A stretch of 64,000 nt of DNA from Halosimplex rubrum (GTDB taxonomy: Archaea; Halobacteriota; Halobacteria; Halobacteriales; Haloarculaceae): NCBI RefSeq assembly GCF_013415885.1, contig NZ_CP058910.1:124001-188000 (forward strand), written 5' to 3'. Made by a program: the position numbers and the translations under genes. Under the pieces are notes generated by a model that was given only the letters and a program-made list of their open reading frames with translations, was not told where the DNA came from and ran no database searches. Below are positions 1-10,286 of the stretch, piece by piece. Position 1 is the first letter of the stretch. The number at the start of each line of letters is the position of its first letter.

Positions 1-798
<798 letters not shown>

Positions 799-905
799 CG
801 AGGCGCGAGCGGAGCGAGCGCCTCGAAACAGCGAGCGGGGAGGAACGACCCGCGAGCAGCGTGAGCGGAGCGGAGCGAATCCCCCGCAGCAAACGCCCGA
901 CCCGT
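799..905. repeat. Hairpin chain directly after thiC
   Basis: The first base after the thiC stop begins a perfect 8-bp stem (CGAGGCGC at 799-806 with GCGCCTCG at 818-825). A weaker 5-bp stem (GCGGG 835-839 with CCCGC 849-853) follows in sequence rich in AGCG/GAGCG words. A T-run follows at 924-928. This could act as a transcription terminator or be a member of the hairpin repeat family also seen at 15111-15197 and 54433-54678. Function is inferred. Confidence 0.6.
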
Positions 906-971
906 TTCCCGGCGTGCTACGCACCTTTTTGCGCCTCCGGCCCCCCACTAGAGGTATGGTACCTACCCGCG

Positions 972-1035
972 CGCCGGAGGCCGAGACGACCGACGGACCC
1001 ACACGCCGGAGGCCGAGATGACCGACGGACCCACC
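972..1035 (+). repeat. 32-bp tandem duplication across a start codon
   Basis: Bases 972-1003 and 1004-1035 are two adjacent 32-bp copies. They differ at the codon that is ATG in copy 2 (1018-1020) and ACG in copy 1 (986-988), and at the last base. Because 32 is not a multiple of 3, an upstream ATG at 956 that would be in frame without the duplication now runs into a stop. Confidence 0.9.
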
Positions 1036-2028
1036 CGCGACGCCTTCCTACCCGTCGCCGCCCAGCCGTCGGTCGACACCCTCGTGGCGTACGCACAGGA
1101 GGCCGAGGAGTTGGGCTACGACCGGGCCTGGATCCCCGAGACCTGGGGCCGGGACGCCGTGACGACGCTGACGGCCATCGCCGAGCGCACCGACTCGATC
1201 GGTATCGGCACCTCGATCGCCAACGTCTACTCCCGCTCGCCCGCGCTGATCGGCCAGACCGCCGCGACCCTGCAGGAGGTCTCCGAGGGCCGACTCCGCG
1301 TCGGTCTCGGCCCGAGCGGTCCCGCCGTCGTCGAGGGGTGGCACGGCGCCGACTACGACCGCCCGCTCCGGCGTACCCGCGAGACTATCGATATCGCCCG
1401 CCTCGTGCTCTCGGGCGAGCGCGTCGAGTACGACGGCGACATCTTCCAGCTCTCGGGACTGCGTCTACGCTGTGATCCACCGGATACGCTCCCGGGGATC
1501 GACGCCGCCGGGATGGGACCCAAATCCGTCGAGCTGGCGGGGCGGTTCGCAGACGGCTGGCACGCGCTCATGCTGACTCGGGAAGGACTGCGCGACCGGC
1601 TCGCGGACCTGAAACGGGGGGCGGACCTGGGCGACCGCTCGGTCTCGGACCTGCGCGTGACGCTCTCGCTGCCCTGCATCGCGCTGGACGACCGCGAGCG
1701 CGCCCGACAGTTGGCCCGCAACCACCTGGCGTTCTACGTCGGGGCGATGGGCACCTTCTATCGGGAGGCGCTCGAGCGACAGGGCTACGAAGACGAGGCC
1801 GTCGAGATAGCAAGCGAGTGGGCCAACGGCGACCACGAAGCGTCGATGGCGGCCGTCTCCGACGAACTGCTCGATGACCTGGGTATCGCCGGGACGCCCG
1901 CGGAGTGTCGCGAGCGCTACGCCGAGTGGGAAGCCATCGACGGCGTCGACGCCGTCTCCGTCTCCGTCCCCCGCGGCGCCGACCCCGACGAGATATCGGC
2001 GACGATGCGCGCGCTGGCGCCGGAGTAG
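1018..2028 (+). CDS. LLM-class (luciferase-like) F420/flavin-dependent oxidoreductase
   Basis: The 336-residue protein has the luciferase-like TIM-barrel features: an N-terminal strand (DAFLPVAAQPSVDTLVAYAQ), TERTDSIGIGTSI-type segments, and a central GLGPSGPAVVEGWHG region typical of F420-dependent monooxygenases and reductases. It probably transfers hydride between coenzyme F420 or FMN and an unknown substrate in the cytoplasm. The start at 1018 is the only ATG that opens this frame. It lies in the second copy of a 32-bp tandem duplication, and the upstream ATG at 956 (MVPTRAPEAE...) is now out of frame, so the protein may have lost about ten N-terminal residues. The best-defined relatives are haloarchaeal F420-type oxidoreductases; substrate unknown. 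Confidence 0.85.
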   Translation: MTDGPTRDAFLPVAAQPSVDTLVAYAQEAEELGYDRAWIPETWGRDAVTTLTAIAERTDSIGIGTSIANVYSRSPALIGQTAATLQEVSEGRLRVGLGPSGPAVVEGWHGADYDRPLRRTRETIDIARLVLSGERVEYDGDIFQLSGLRLRCDPPDTLPGIDAAGMGPKSVELAGRFADGWHALMLTREGLRDRLADLKRGADLGDRSVSDLRVTLSLPCIALDDRERARQLARNHLAFYVGAMGTFYREALERQGYEDEAVEIASEWANGDHEASMAAVSDELLDDLGIAGTPAECRERYAEWEAIDGVDAVSVSVPRGADPDEISATMRALAPE

Positions 2029-2093
2029 GGACCGAGCAGGCGGCCTCGGGATCTGCGGGACCTGGCGGTATCAGATAGCGAAACAGGTCGGGC

Positions 2094-2102
2094 AAATTTA
2101 TG
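2094..2102 (+). promoter_or_regulatory. TATA-like box of the pilin-like gene
   Basis: AATTTATG-type AT-rich stretch in GC-rich surroundings, about 32 nt before the ATG at 2130. Spacing fits a haloarchaeal promoter with a very short leader. Confidence 0.55.
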
Positions 2103-2129
2103 TAATCTGACGGCAACCAACGAACAGCG

Positions 2130-3065
2130 ATGGCCGCCGAGTCGAAATCGGAGACGGACGGAACCACCGACCGGGCCACGGCCTCAGTCCTGTCGGTCCT
2201 CCTGCTGGTCGCGGTGACGCTCGTGGTTTCGATGGTGCTCGTCGTGGGGACGCTGACGTTCCTGCCGAGCGAGGGCGAGGAGTCGGTCCGCCCCCAGGCC
2301 GACTTCGGCGTCGAGCGCGACGACGGGACCGTCGTCGTCGACCCGCAGTACATGGAGGAAGGCGTCCCGTTCACGCTCCTCATCAACGGCCGCGAAGCGT
2401 ACTCGTGGGAGGGGGCCCACACCGAGGAGGTGCGGCGACTGCGCTGTCTGAACGAGGGCGACACCGTTCGGGTCCGCGCCGAGGCGGGCGACGACCGCAC
2501 GTATCTGATCGAGGACTTCGACGTGCGGACACGGACCGAGTGCGACCTCTCCGGGTCGGCCGCCCGGTTCACTTACGCGCAGGTGGGGAGTCGACAGGTT
2601 CCGCTCGCCGACGCCGACCACGAGTTCACGCTCGCGATCGACCCCGACGGTCCGAACAGCGTCAACGGCGACACCGACTTCCCGACGACGAACCCGTGGG
2701 TGTACGTCGAGCGCTACGACCGGGCCCTCGAAGGGCTCGGGTCGCCAGTCTACCTCGTCGTCTTCGCGGACAACGTCGGGAGCGTCGCCGACTGGCGCTC
2801 GCCCCCATCGGACGACGAACGCGACGAGATGGCCGACGCCTTCGAGGTCGACGGCGACAGCGTGCGGGTGACCGCGGGCGGGGTCGAACCGACCGACGAC
2901 GTGTACATGCTGTTCGAACCCGGCTGTTCGGAGAGCCGGTTCAAGTTCCTCCGGATGCAGGGCGGGTACAACAACCAGATCCTGATCGACGGCACCGAAC
3001 TGTTCCGCACCGACGACGCCACTACCGGCCAGGTCTACACCGGCCCCGGCGTCGACTGTGCGTGA
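2130..3065 (+). CDS. Type IV pilin-like secreted protein
   Basis: The 311-residue protein begins with a short hydrophilic stretch ending in TDRATAS, followed by one long hydrophobic helix (residues about 18-45). This resembles the class III prepilin signal of archaeal type IV pilins, in which a prepilin peptidase cleaves just before the hydrophobic segment. The rest is an extracellular-type acidic domain with conserved-looking Cys residues (RLRCLNEG, RTECDLSG, EPGCSES, GVDCA), possibly disulphide-bonded. At 311 residues it is longer than major pilins (about 120-160), so a minor pilin or pilin-like adhesin is more likely than a fibre subunit. No pilus assembly genes (pilB/pilC) are nearby. Function is inferred from the N-terminus only. 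Confidence 0.6.
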   Translation: MAAESKSETDGTTDRATASVLSVLLLVAVTLVVSMVLVVGTLTFLPSEGEESVRPQADFGVERDDGTVVVDPQYMEEGVPFTLLINGREAYSWEGAHTEEVRRLRCLNEGDTVRVRAEAGDDRTYLIEDFDVRTRTECDLSGSAARFTYAQVGSRQVPLADADHEFTLAIDPDGPNSVNGDTDFPTTNPWVYVERYDRALEGLGSPVYLVVFADNVGSVADWRSPPSDDERDEMADAFEVDGDSVRVTAGGVEPTDDVYMLFEPGCSESRFKFLRMQGGYNNQILIDGTELFRTDDATTGQVYTGPGVDCA

Positions 3066-3101
3066 CCCGGCGCCGCGTACTCGCGACGACCAGGTCCCGG
3101 G

Positions 3102-4487
<1,386 letters not shown>

Positions 4488-4619
4488 GGGCGAGATGCGG
4501 GGCCGCGGGGGCTTAGCTCCGTCGGCGTCCGTCGGGAGCGGCTCGCAGGCACCCGGTCCACGATCGACACGACTCGCCCAAGAGTTACGGGCGGACGGAG
4601 CGAACCGGCGGTCGAGACG

Positions 4620-5048
4620 ATGGACGCGACCCGAGTTCTCGTCGGACGGGACACGGCGTGCAGGCGACGCTGGCTCGTCGCCGGCGTCGCGGCCGGCGCC
4701 GGCTGTTCCGCGCTACTCGGGGCGGCGCTACCGGTTCCCGGGGTGCCGTGGTACGTCGGCGTTCCCGCGCAGGCCCTCTTGATCGCGGCCTCGGTCGCGC
4801 TACTGGCGCTGGGCTTCGGCGTCGGCGTCGTCCTCCTCGCCGACTTCGCGCTGCTGTTGCCGGCGTACTACGTCCGGGCTCAGGAGGTCGGGGTCGGTTT
4901 CAGGACACCGATGGAGCACGCGCTCCCGCAGGCGGTCGCGGACGCGGCCGTACTCGGGATCGTCGGGGTCGGCCTCTGGCTCGTCGTGCGGCGAGTCGCC
5001 GATCCCGCGGATCTCGACCGACTGGTCGTGCGGGTACGCTCCGAGTAG
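4620..5048 (+). CDS. Small polytopic membrane protein, function unknown
   Basis: The 142-residue product has three to four hydrophobic segments: about 18-37, two in 45-85, and one at 105-125 near the C-terminus. The start is placed at ATG 4620, right before the first helix (MDATRVLVGRDTACRRRW); longer in-frame extensions are antisense to the upstream oxidase and are unlikely to be coding. A TATA-like AGAGTTACGG lies about 40 nt upstream. I do not recognise the family. It sits alone between a divergent GlcD-type oxidase and a convergent kinase-fold gene, so context gives no functional clue. Confidence 0.6.
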   Translation: MDATRVLVGRDTACRRRWLVAGVAAGAGCSALLGAALPVPGVPWYVGVPAQALLIAASVALLALGFGVGVVLLADFALLLPAYYVRAQEVGVGFRTPMEHALPQAVADAAVLGIVGVGLWLVVRRVADPADLDRLVVRVRSE

Positions 5049-5093
5049 GAACCGGGTCCACGGGGCCGCTTTGCCGCGCCGCTGTCGGCCGCC

Positions 5094-6191
5094 TCAGGAG
5101 TCCACACCCGGCACGCGTTCGGCGAGAAACGTCCGGTGTTCGGCCGCCCGTTCGTCGCGCTCGGCGGGCGTCGCGTCCTCGTACCACAGCGGCAGACAGG
5201 CCATCGCGTCGAGTCGGTCGGTCAGCCGGTAGACCGCCATCCGCTCCAGCGTCGGCTCGTCGAACGCCCAGCTCTCGCGACCCTCGGCGTAGGCCGAACG
5301 GAAGGTCTCCCGCAGTTCGGCCGTCCGCTCGGGGTCGTCGCGGACGGGCTTCAACAGCGAGAACTCGACCTTCGCGAGATTGTAAGCGGGGTCGGCCGAC
5401 GAGAGGTTCGCCCAGTCGAGCACCGCGTTCGTCTCGCCGGTCTCGGGGTCGAGCAGGAGGTTGCCGTAGCGGTAGTCCCAGTGGTTGTACGTCGGTGGGT
5501 CGGGTTCGGACAGTTCGGGGATCGCGTCGCGCAGGCGCTCGCGGACGGGTTCGACGAGGTCGGCGAACCGCTCGGGGTCGTCGGCCAGGTCCGGGAAGTA
5601 GCCGCCCTCGGTGAGCACGTCCAGCGTCCGCTCGGCGTCCGCCAGCAGCCGCTCGCGGAAGTCGTCGGCCCGCGGGTGGTCGTCGGTGTCGAGCACCGTC
5701 AGCTCGCCGCGGGCGACGCCGACGCTCCCGACCGCCGGGAGCGGGCCGAGCTCGTGCAACTCGACGAGGTTCCGGCCGGCGTCGCGAACCACTCGCTCGC
5801 GGGCCGGCGGAGAGAGCGACTCCGGGTCGTCCTCCAGATTTACCCCGTCGACGTGCTCGACGAGGTAGAACGGAGCGGGAAAATCGTCGTGAGCGTCGCG
5901 GTACCCGAACACCTCGGGGACCGGGATCGTCGTCTCCCGCCCGACGAGTTCGAACAGCCGCGGTTCCGAGCGGGCGATCGGCGGGTCGACCAGATCGGCG
6001 GTGGTCGCCTTCAGGACGACGGTACGCGGGCCGTCGGGCGTCCGCACGTCGAGCGTCGCCACGAAGTCGGTCCCGTGCGGACTCCGCTCGATCGATTCGA
6101 CCGACCACGCGGGTTCGAGCGCGGCGACCATCCCGCGGACCGCCTCGTCGGACACCTCGCTGTCGGTCGGCGAGCCGGGTTCGGGGGTCAT
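5094..6191 (-). CDS. Aminoglycoside-phosphotransferase-fold (APH) family kinase
   Basis: The 365-residue protein contains the APH/choline-kinase-like catalytic loop NHWDYRYGNLLLD, matching the HxDxxxxN Brenner motif, followed by VLDWANLSSADPAYNL, which corresponds to the metal-binding D-W segment. An N-lobe lysine candidate lies in RTVVLKATT and a hinge-like sequence FYLVEHVDG follows. Such enzymes phosphorylate small molecules, not necessarily antibiotics; in archaea the physiological substrate is mostly unknown. The start at 6191 (MTPEPGSPTDSE) is preferred because the 34 in-frame residues before it are Arg/Ser-rich and unlike the acidic proteome. It is followed in the convergent direction by the small membrane gene ending at 5048. 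Confidence 0.82.
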   Translation of the reverse strand: MTPEPGSPTDSEVSDEAVRGMVAALEPAWSVESIERSPHGTDFVATLDVRTPDGPRTVVLKATTADLVDPPIARSEPRLFELVGRETTIPVPEVFGYRDAHDDFPAPFYLVEHVDGVNLEDDPESLSPPARERVVRDAGRNLVELHELGPLPAVGSVGVARGELTVLDTDDHPRADDFRERLLADAERTLDVLTEGGYFPDLADDPERFADLVEPVRERLRDAIPELSEPDPPTYNHWDYRYGNLLLDPETGETNAVLDWANLSSADPAYNLAKVEFSLLKPVRDDPERTAELRETFRSAYAEGRESWAFDEPTLERMAVYRLTDRLDAMACLPLWYEDATPAERDERAAEHRTFLAERVPGVDS

Positions 6192-6303
6192 GGATCCACT
6201 CGCGCGAGGAGCGACAGAAGGCTTGCGGTCGACCGACCTGCGTCGACGCGGACGACGGCTCGGTCGGCCGCACGCGGCCGACGACCGCGCCATCGCGACG
6301 CCG

Positions 6304-7086
6304 TCACACCGGCAACGCCGACTCGTCGATGCCGTCGCGACGGCCGTCCAGCACGGCGAAGCGGTCGCCGCGGCGGATCTCCAGCCACCTGAGCAGCCGC
6401 TCGGCCCAGGCGAGCTTGCGCGCTTTCAGCGGGTCCACGTCCGGGTCGTCGAAGTCCCAGCCAGCGAAGACGAGTTCGCCGGCGCCGCAGTGGTCGGCGA
6501 GGAACGCCGCGCGGTCGCCGTCGGTGAACCCACCCGTGTTGACCACCGGGCCGGCGGGCGCGGCCTGGGTGGTCGGCAGCACCCACTCGACCGCGAGGCG
6601 AGGGACCCGCTCGCGCAGCGCCGGGCGGTTGTCGCCGTGGGCGTGGACCGCCACGGGCGTCCCCTCGGCGGTCAGTTCGCGGGCCACGTCCCCCTGTTCG
6701 TCCAGATCGGTGACCATGCAGTCGACGGGCAGGCCGGCCGCCCGCACCACCGTCGCCGCGTCGGAGGCCGCGACGACGTTGTCGGCCGCTCGAACGACAC
6801 CCAGTTCGTCACTGAGCGACGGTCCCGCGCCGACGACGGCGACCGTCTCGCCGCCGAAGTCGAGGTCCGCGAGCGCGAGCGGGGGCGCGTCCTCGCCGGT
6901 GCGTCTCGACGGATCGCCGTCGCCGTCTGACGCGGGCGCGCCTCGCCCGGGGTCGCCCTCTCCCCCGCCGGCGCCGTCGCTGACGAGGTCGGCGAGCAGG
7001 TCGCGAGCCCGTTCGTCGCCGCCCCGGTCGAACCCCATATCGGCCAGGATCGCGCCGTAGACGGGTTCCCAGTCGTGAAAATCCAT
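6304..7086 (-). CDS. mptE: 6-hydroxymethyl-7,8-dihydropterin pyrophosphokinase, MptE family
   Basis: MptE transfers pyrophosphate from ATP to 6-hydroxymethyl-dihydropterin, the archaeal counterpart of bacterial FolK (family formerly DUF115). The 260-residue protein has the characteristic nucleotide-binding glycine loop ETVAVVGAGPSLSDE (80-94), followed by ASDAATVV, MVTDLDE (124-130), VHAHGDN and FAGWDFDD. A Gly/Asp/Arg-rich low-complexity segment (about 37-67) separates the N-terminal helix from the core and looks like a lineage-specific insertion. It lies just downstream of folP on the same strand, consistent with consecutive steps. The start at 7086 lies about 29 nt after a TATA-like box (7111-7119), suggesting a leaderless transcript of its own. 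Confidence 0.92.
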   Translation of the reverse strand: MDFHDWEPVYGAILADMGFDRGGDERARDLLADLVSDGAGGGEGDPGRGAPASDGDGDPSRRTGEDAPPLALADLDFGGETVAVVGAGPSLSDELGVVRAADNVVAASDAATVVRAAGLPVDCMVTDLDEQGDVARELTAEGTPVAVHAHGDNRPALRERVPRLAVEWVLPTTQAAPAGPVVNTGGFTDGDRAAFLADHCGAGELVFAGWDFDDPDVDPLKARKLAWAERLLRWLEIRRGDRFAVLDGRRDGIDESALPV

Positions 7087-7110
7087 AGCAGTGACTACCC
7101 GAGTTGCGCC

Positions 7111-7119
7111 CCAATAAAC
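7111..7119 (-). promoter_or_regulatory. TATA-like box of mptE
   Basis: The minus-strand sequence GGTTTATTG lies centred about 29 nt before the mptE ATG, the distance expected for a leaderless haloarchaeal gene. Confidence 0.55.
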
Positions 7120-7126
7120 CGGATTA

Positions 7127-7173
7127 GCCGAAATGGCACGTACAAGGTACCCCTACCCAGGTGCCCTTTCGGC
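7127..7173. promoter_or_regulatory. 13-bp inverted repeat between folP and mptE
   Basis: GCCGAAATGGCAC (7127-7139) and GTGCCCTTTCGGC (7161-7173) are reverse complements with one mismatch, separated by 21 nt. The structure sits immediately upstream of the mptE TATA box and downstream of the folP stop. It could be a folP terminator or an operator for mptE. Confidence 0.6.
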
Positions 7174-7212
7174 CTTCACCCACCCGTTTTGGCGCATCCG
7201 GTATAAGTTTTC

Positions 7213-8406
7213 TCACCTGTCACCCCAGCCGCCGCCCGGCAGCGTCCGGGCGAGCGCCCGTGGCACGTCGGTTCTGGTCGCCAGGTCGGCCAGCGCGCCG
7301 GCCGATCCCCACAAAAACCCCTCCTCGTCGCCGGCGACGAACCGGCAGTCCGTCGCGGCCGCGGCCGACCGCAGCGCCTCGCGAGCGGGCTCGTCGAGCC
7401 CACCGACCGCGTAGAGGCGGCCGACGGCCGCGGCGGGGTCGGCCGCGACGCCCGCTCGCTCGAAGTGCCGCGCCGCCTCTCCCGGCGTCGTCACGTCGAG
7501 TTCCGCCGCGCTGAGTTCACCGTCCTCACCGGTGCTGCGACCTCGTTCCGGGGCGAACGCGTCGCCGACGAGCGCGGCGTCGCGCGTCTCGCTCACGTCG
7601 TGAGTGCGGATGACGTGGGCGCCGCGCTCGACGGCCATCGACGTGGCCGCGAGGCTGACCGGCAACGCCTCCTCCGTCGAGCGGTCGGCAAGCGATCTGA
7701 GGAACGTCTTGCGGTTGATCGAGACGAGCGTCGGCGCGCCGAGCCCGCGGAACTCCCGCAGCCGGCGGAAGGTCTCGCGGTCGTCCGCGACGGTCTGGTT
7801 CTCGGACCAGCGGCCGAAGGCGGGGTCGACGATGGTCTTGTCCGTCAGCCCGTTCTGTTTGAGCGCCTCGTACACCTGGTCGACGTAGTCGGCCGACTCG
7901 GCCCACGACTCGGACGTGCGCTCGGCCCACGGCGTCGCCCGCACGGCCCCCGGTTTCGTGATGTCCGGCGGGCTGGCCATCTTCGCGACGGCCACGTCGT
8001 ACTCGCGACACACCTCGGGCATCTCCGGGTCGGCGAAGCCCGCGATGTCGTTGACCATGTCGAACCCCCGATCGAGGGCGGCCTCGGCCACCTCGGCGTA
8101 GCGCGTCTCGATGCTCCAGACGGCGTCGCCGGACGTCGATTCGAGCGTCTCGACCGCCGTGTCGAGCCGGTCGATCTCCTGGGCCGCCGAGAGCACGTCG
8201 AACTTCTTGTTGGCCGACTCGAGGCCCACGTCGACGATATCGCATCCCTCGTCGATCAGCTCGTCGTCGACGTACGCCGCGGCCTCGCCGGGGTCGTCGA
8301 AGACGCTCGGGTCGTAGGGCGACTCCTCGCTGACGTTGAGCACGCCCATGATGCGCGGCGGGTGGTCGTCCCCGATCCCGAGGCCCGCGGCGTCGACGTT
8401 CTGCAT
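7213..8406 (-). CDS. folP: Dihydropteroate synthase, archaeal FolP type
   Basis: FolP joins the pterin pyrophosphate made by MptE/FolK to p-aminobenzoate. The 397-residue protein shows the pterin-binding TIM-barrel signature IMGVLNVSEESPYDP (19-33), then EGCDIVDVGLES, FDMVNDIAGFADPEM, TIVDPAFGRWSENQ and LVSINRKTFLRSL. The Lys of the last motif matches the pterin-binding loop. The barrel ends near residue 275; about 110 further residues form an extra C-terminal domain (DVTTPGEAARHFERAG... GFLWGSAGALADLA) absent from bacterial FolP. Together with mptE downstream and pabABC at 37.8-41.2 kb, this window holds several folate/pterin steps. The start at 8406 gives the usual N-terminus before the first barrel strand. 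Confidence 0.92.
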   Translation of the reverse strand: MQNVDAAGLGIGDDHPPRIMGVLNVSEESPYDPSVFDDPGEAAAYVDDELIDEGCDIVDVGLESANKKFDVLSAAQEIDRLDTAVETLESTSGDAVWSIETRYAEVAEAALDRGFDMVNDIAGFADPEMPEVCREYDVAVAKMASPPDITKPGAVRATPWAERTSESWAESADYVDQVYEALKQNGLTDKTIVDPAFGRWSENQTVADDRETFRRLREFRGLGAPTLVSINRKTFLRSLADRSTEEALPVSLAATSMAVERGAHVIRTHDVSETRDAALVGDAFAPERGRSTGEDGELSAAELDVTTPGEAARHFERAGVAADPAAAVGRLYAVGGLDEPAREALRSAAAATDCRFVAGDEEGFLWGSAGALADLATRTDVPRALARTLPGGGWGDR

Positions 8407-8526
8407 GCGCGGGGGTGAGGACTACGGGTCCAAAAGCGGTGCGGTGCGTCCGCGGCCGGCGGCGCGGCGACCCGGCCGCCGGTCCATCGAGCCGATCCGG
8501 TCGCGGCCTCCGCGGCGACGCCCGCG

Positions 8527-8835
8527 CTACTGCTCGTCGAAGAGCGTGTTGACGGTCCGCGTGTCCCGTTCGTAGCGGGAGTCGGGGAGCTTCGCCGAGC
8601 AGTTCCGGCAGACGGTGTAGTCTGGGTCGTTGTTCGTCTCGCACTCCGGGCAGTAGCCCGGGTACTTCGACGGCGTCGTGTGGACGAGCGTCGAGTAGTG
8701 CGACGGCATCGACGCCTCCTTCCGCGGCGACAGCGACGCCAACCGGCCGAGCGCCGTCGCCCCCACGAACGCGACCAGTCCCAGCGCCAGCGACGCCAGC
8801 GCCGCGAACACGATGACCGCCACGAAACTGACCAT
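8527..8835 (-). CDS. Membrane-anchored zinc-ribbon protein
   Basis: The product (102 residues) has a single N-terminal transmembrane helix (MVSFVAVIVFAALASLALG, 1-19, extending to about 30) and a C-terminal zinc ribbon, YCPECETNND...YTVCRNCSAKL, with two CxxC pairs. The start at 8835 is chosen because ATAAATCG on the opposite strand (8861-8868) forms a TATA-like box about 29 nt upstream; an in-frame GTG/ATG further upstream would add Arg-rich residues. It is divergent from the gene at 8956 and 120 nt beyond the folP start. Such haloarchaeal zinc-ribbon membrane proteins are common but functionally uncharacterised. Confidence 0.72.
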   Translation of the reverse strand: MVSFVAVIVFAALASLALGLVAFVGATALGRLASLSPRKEASMPSHYSTLVHTTPSKYPGYCPECETNNDPDYTVCRNCSAKLPDSRYERDTRTVNTLFDEQ

Positions 8836-8955
8836 GTGTGACAGTCTGAACCACACCGTCATAAATCGTCGGATCAGCTGGCTGACCGGACCGCGCCCGG
8901 CGGGTGTCGGTCCCAACACGGGCGCTTTTTGTCGACCGACCGTCTACGACCGGCC

Positions 8956-9483
8956 ATGGGAAAGGTCTCGATCGGGCTCCGCGGCTGGCGGTTCGACGAG
9001 GAGGCGGTGTTCGCCGCCGACGGGACGATCCGTCCGCTGGCGAACATGGACGCCGAGACGCGCGAGCGGATCGTCCGCCTCTCGGCGATGATGGGCGAGC
9101 CCTGCGACTGCTGTTACCTGGTCCACGGCGATGAGGAGATCCAGCGGTGCAACCCCGCACAGGCCATCTACGGGGAGGCGCTCGGCGAGGTCCTCCTCTG
9201 TGACGACCACGAGGCCGACTTCGTCTACTGGTTCCAGGAGGCGGGCGGCAAGCGCCACGCCGGCGAGCGCGACCTGAAAGACCGCTTTCACCAGTGGTTC
9301 GTCGACGGCGGCCGCGCCCCCGAGGGGTTCGAACTCGAACACGTCGAGGAGGACCCCGACGACGTGCCCGAGGCGCCCGACCCCGACGAGGAGCTACCCG
9401 GGCTCGAGGAGGAGATCGAGGAGATGGACGACGACGAACTCGACGCGCTCGACATGGACCTGTCGGACATCGACTTCGACTGA
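8956..9483 (+). CDS. Conserved haloarchaeal Cys-rich acidic protein, function unknown
   Basis: The 175-residue protein has a compact N-terminal half with four or more Cys/His ligands ([16 protein letters not shown]...[10 protein letters not shown]) that could bind zinc. Its C-terminal tail of about 60 residues is extremely acidic ([16 protein letters not shown]... [15 protein letters not shown]). The ATG at 8956 begins the conserved-looking [13 protein letters not shown] and lies about 25 nt after a T-rich element (GCGCTTTTTG). The stop codon overlaps the ATG of the RNA methyltransferase (TGATG), so the two are translationally coupled, pointing to a role near RNA or ribosome metabolism. I do not recognise a defined biochemical function. 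Confidence 0.75.
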   Translation: MGKVSIGLRGWRFDEEAVFAADGTIRPLANMDAETRERIVRLSAMMGEPCDCCYLVHGDEEIQRCNPAQAIYGEALGEVLLCDDHEADFVYWFQEAGGKRHAGERDLKDRFHQWFVDGGRAPEGFELEHVEEDPDDVPEAPDPDEELPGLEEEIEEMDDDELDALDMDLSDIDFD

Positions 9484-10241
9484 TGAGCGAGCATGACCAC
9501 TCCGTCTCGGTCGCGGTCGTCGACGCCGAGACTTCGGGCAACGTCGGCACGATCGCCCGCTCGATGAAGAACTTCGGTCTCTCGGACCTCCTGCTGGTCG
9601 ACCCGCCCGACATCGGCCCGGACAGCGAGGCCTACGGCTTCGCCGGCCAGGCCCGCGAGGACATCCTGCCGTCGGCTCGGGAGGTCTCCTTCGACTACCT
9701 GGTCGAGAACTTTCACACCGTCGGCTGCACGGCGGTCACCAACGAGGACGAGCGCAGCCACACCCGCTACCCCTTCAGGACGCCCGCCGGTCTGGCCGAC
9801 AGCCTCCGCGGCGTCGACGCCGACACCTGCGTCGTCTTCGGCCGCGAACGGGTCGGGCTCACCAACGAGGAGCTCGCCCGCCTCGACGAGGTGTGTTCGA
9901 TCCCCGCCTCCGGGGAGTACCCCGTCCTCAACCTCGGTCAGGCCGCCACTGTCGTGCTGTACGAACTCCGCGATCTGACCGTCGAGGAGACCCAGCACCC
10001 AGACAGTCGCCACCAGCGCGCAGACGAGCGCGCCGTCGAGGGGCTGCACGAGCAGTTCGGCGAGTTCCTCGACGCCGTCGACCACCCCGAGGAGAAGCGT
10101 GCGAAGGCCCGGCGGCTCTGGCGACGGTTCGTCGGGCGCGCCCATCCCACCGGCCGCGAGGCCAAGACCCTGCGGGGGATCTTCAGGCGGGCCGGGCAGA
10201 AGATCGACCGGAGCGAAGGCGACGACGGGGACCGGCGCTGA
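9483..10241 (+). CDS. trmJ: SPOUT-class tRNA/rRNA 2'-O-methyltransferase, TrmJ type
   Basis: The 252-residue protein has the SpoU/TrmH fold. Motif 1 is in AETSGNVGTIARSMKNFG, motif 2 is FGRERVGLTNEEL and motif 3, forming the SAM-binding knot, is PVLNLGQAATVVLYEL. The N-terminal NxGTIARSMKNFG and overall length match TrmJ, which methylates the ribose at tRNA position 32 (archaeal enzymes act on C32). The C-terminal helices (EQFGEFLDAVDHPEEKRAKARRLWRRF) resemble the TrmJ C-terminal extension. The start overlaps the preceding stop by one base. The gene converges with the small hydrolase-like membrane gene at 10287. Function is confident at family level; target position is inferred. Confidence 0.88.
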   Translation: MSEHDHSVSVAVVDAETSGNVGTIARSMKNFGLSDLLLVDPPDIGPDSEAYGFAGQAREDILPSAREVSFDYLVENFHTVGCTAVTNEDERSHTRYPFRTPAGLADSLRGVDADTCVVFGRERVGLTNEELARLDEVCSIPASGEYPVLNLGQAATVVLYELRDLTVEETQHPDSRHQRADERAVEGLHEQFGEFLDAVDHPEEKRAKARRLWRRFVGRAHPTGREAKTLRGIFRRAGQKIDRSEGDDGDRR

Positions 10242-10286
10242 CTCGGCGGTCGCCGGCCCGATACGGGCGGGAGTCGGCGCGGTCGG

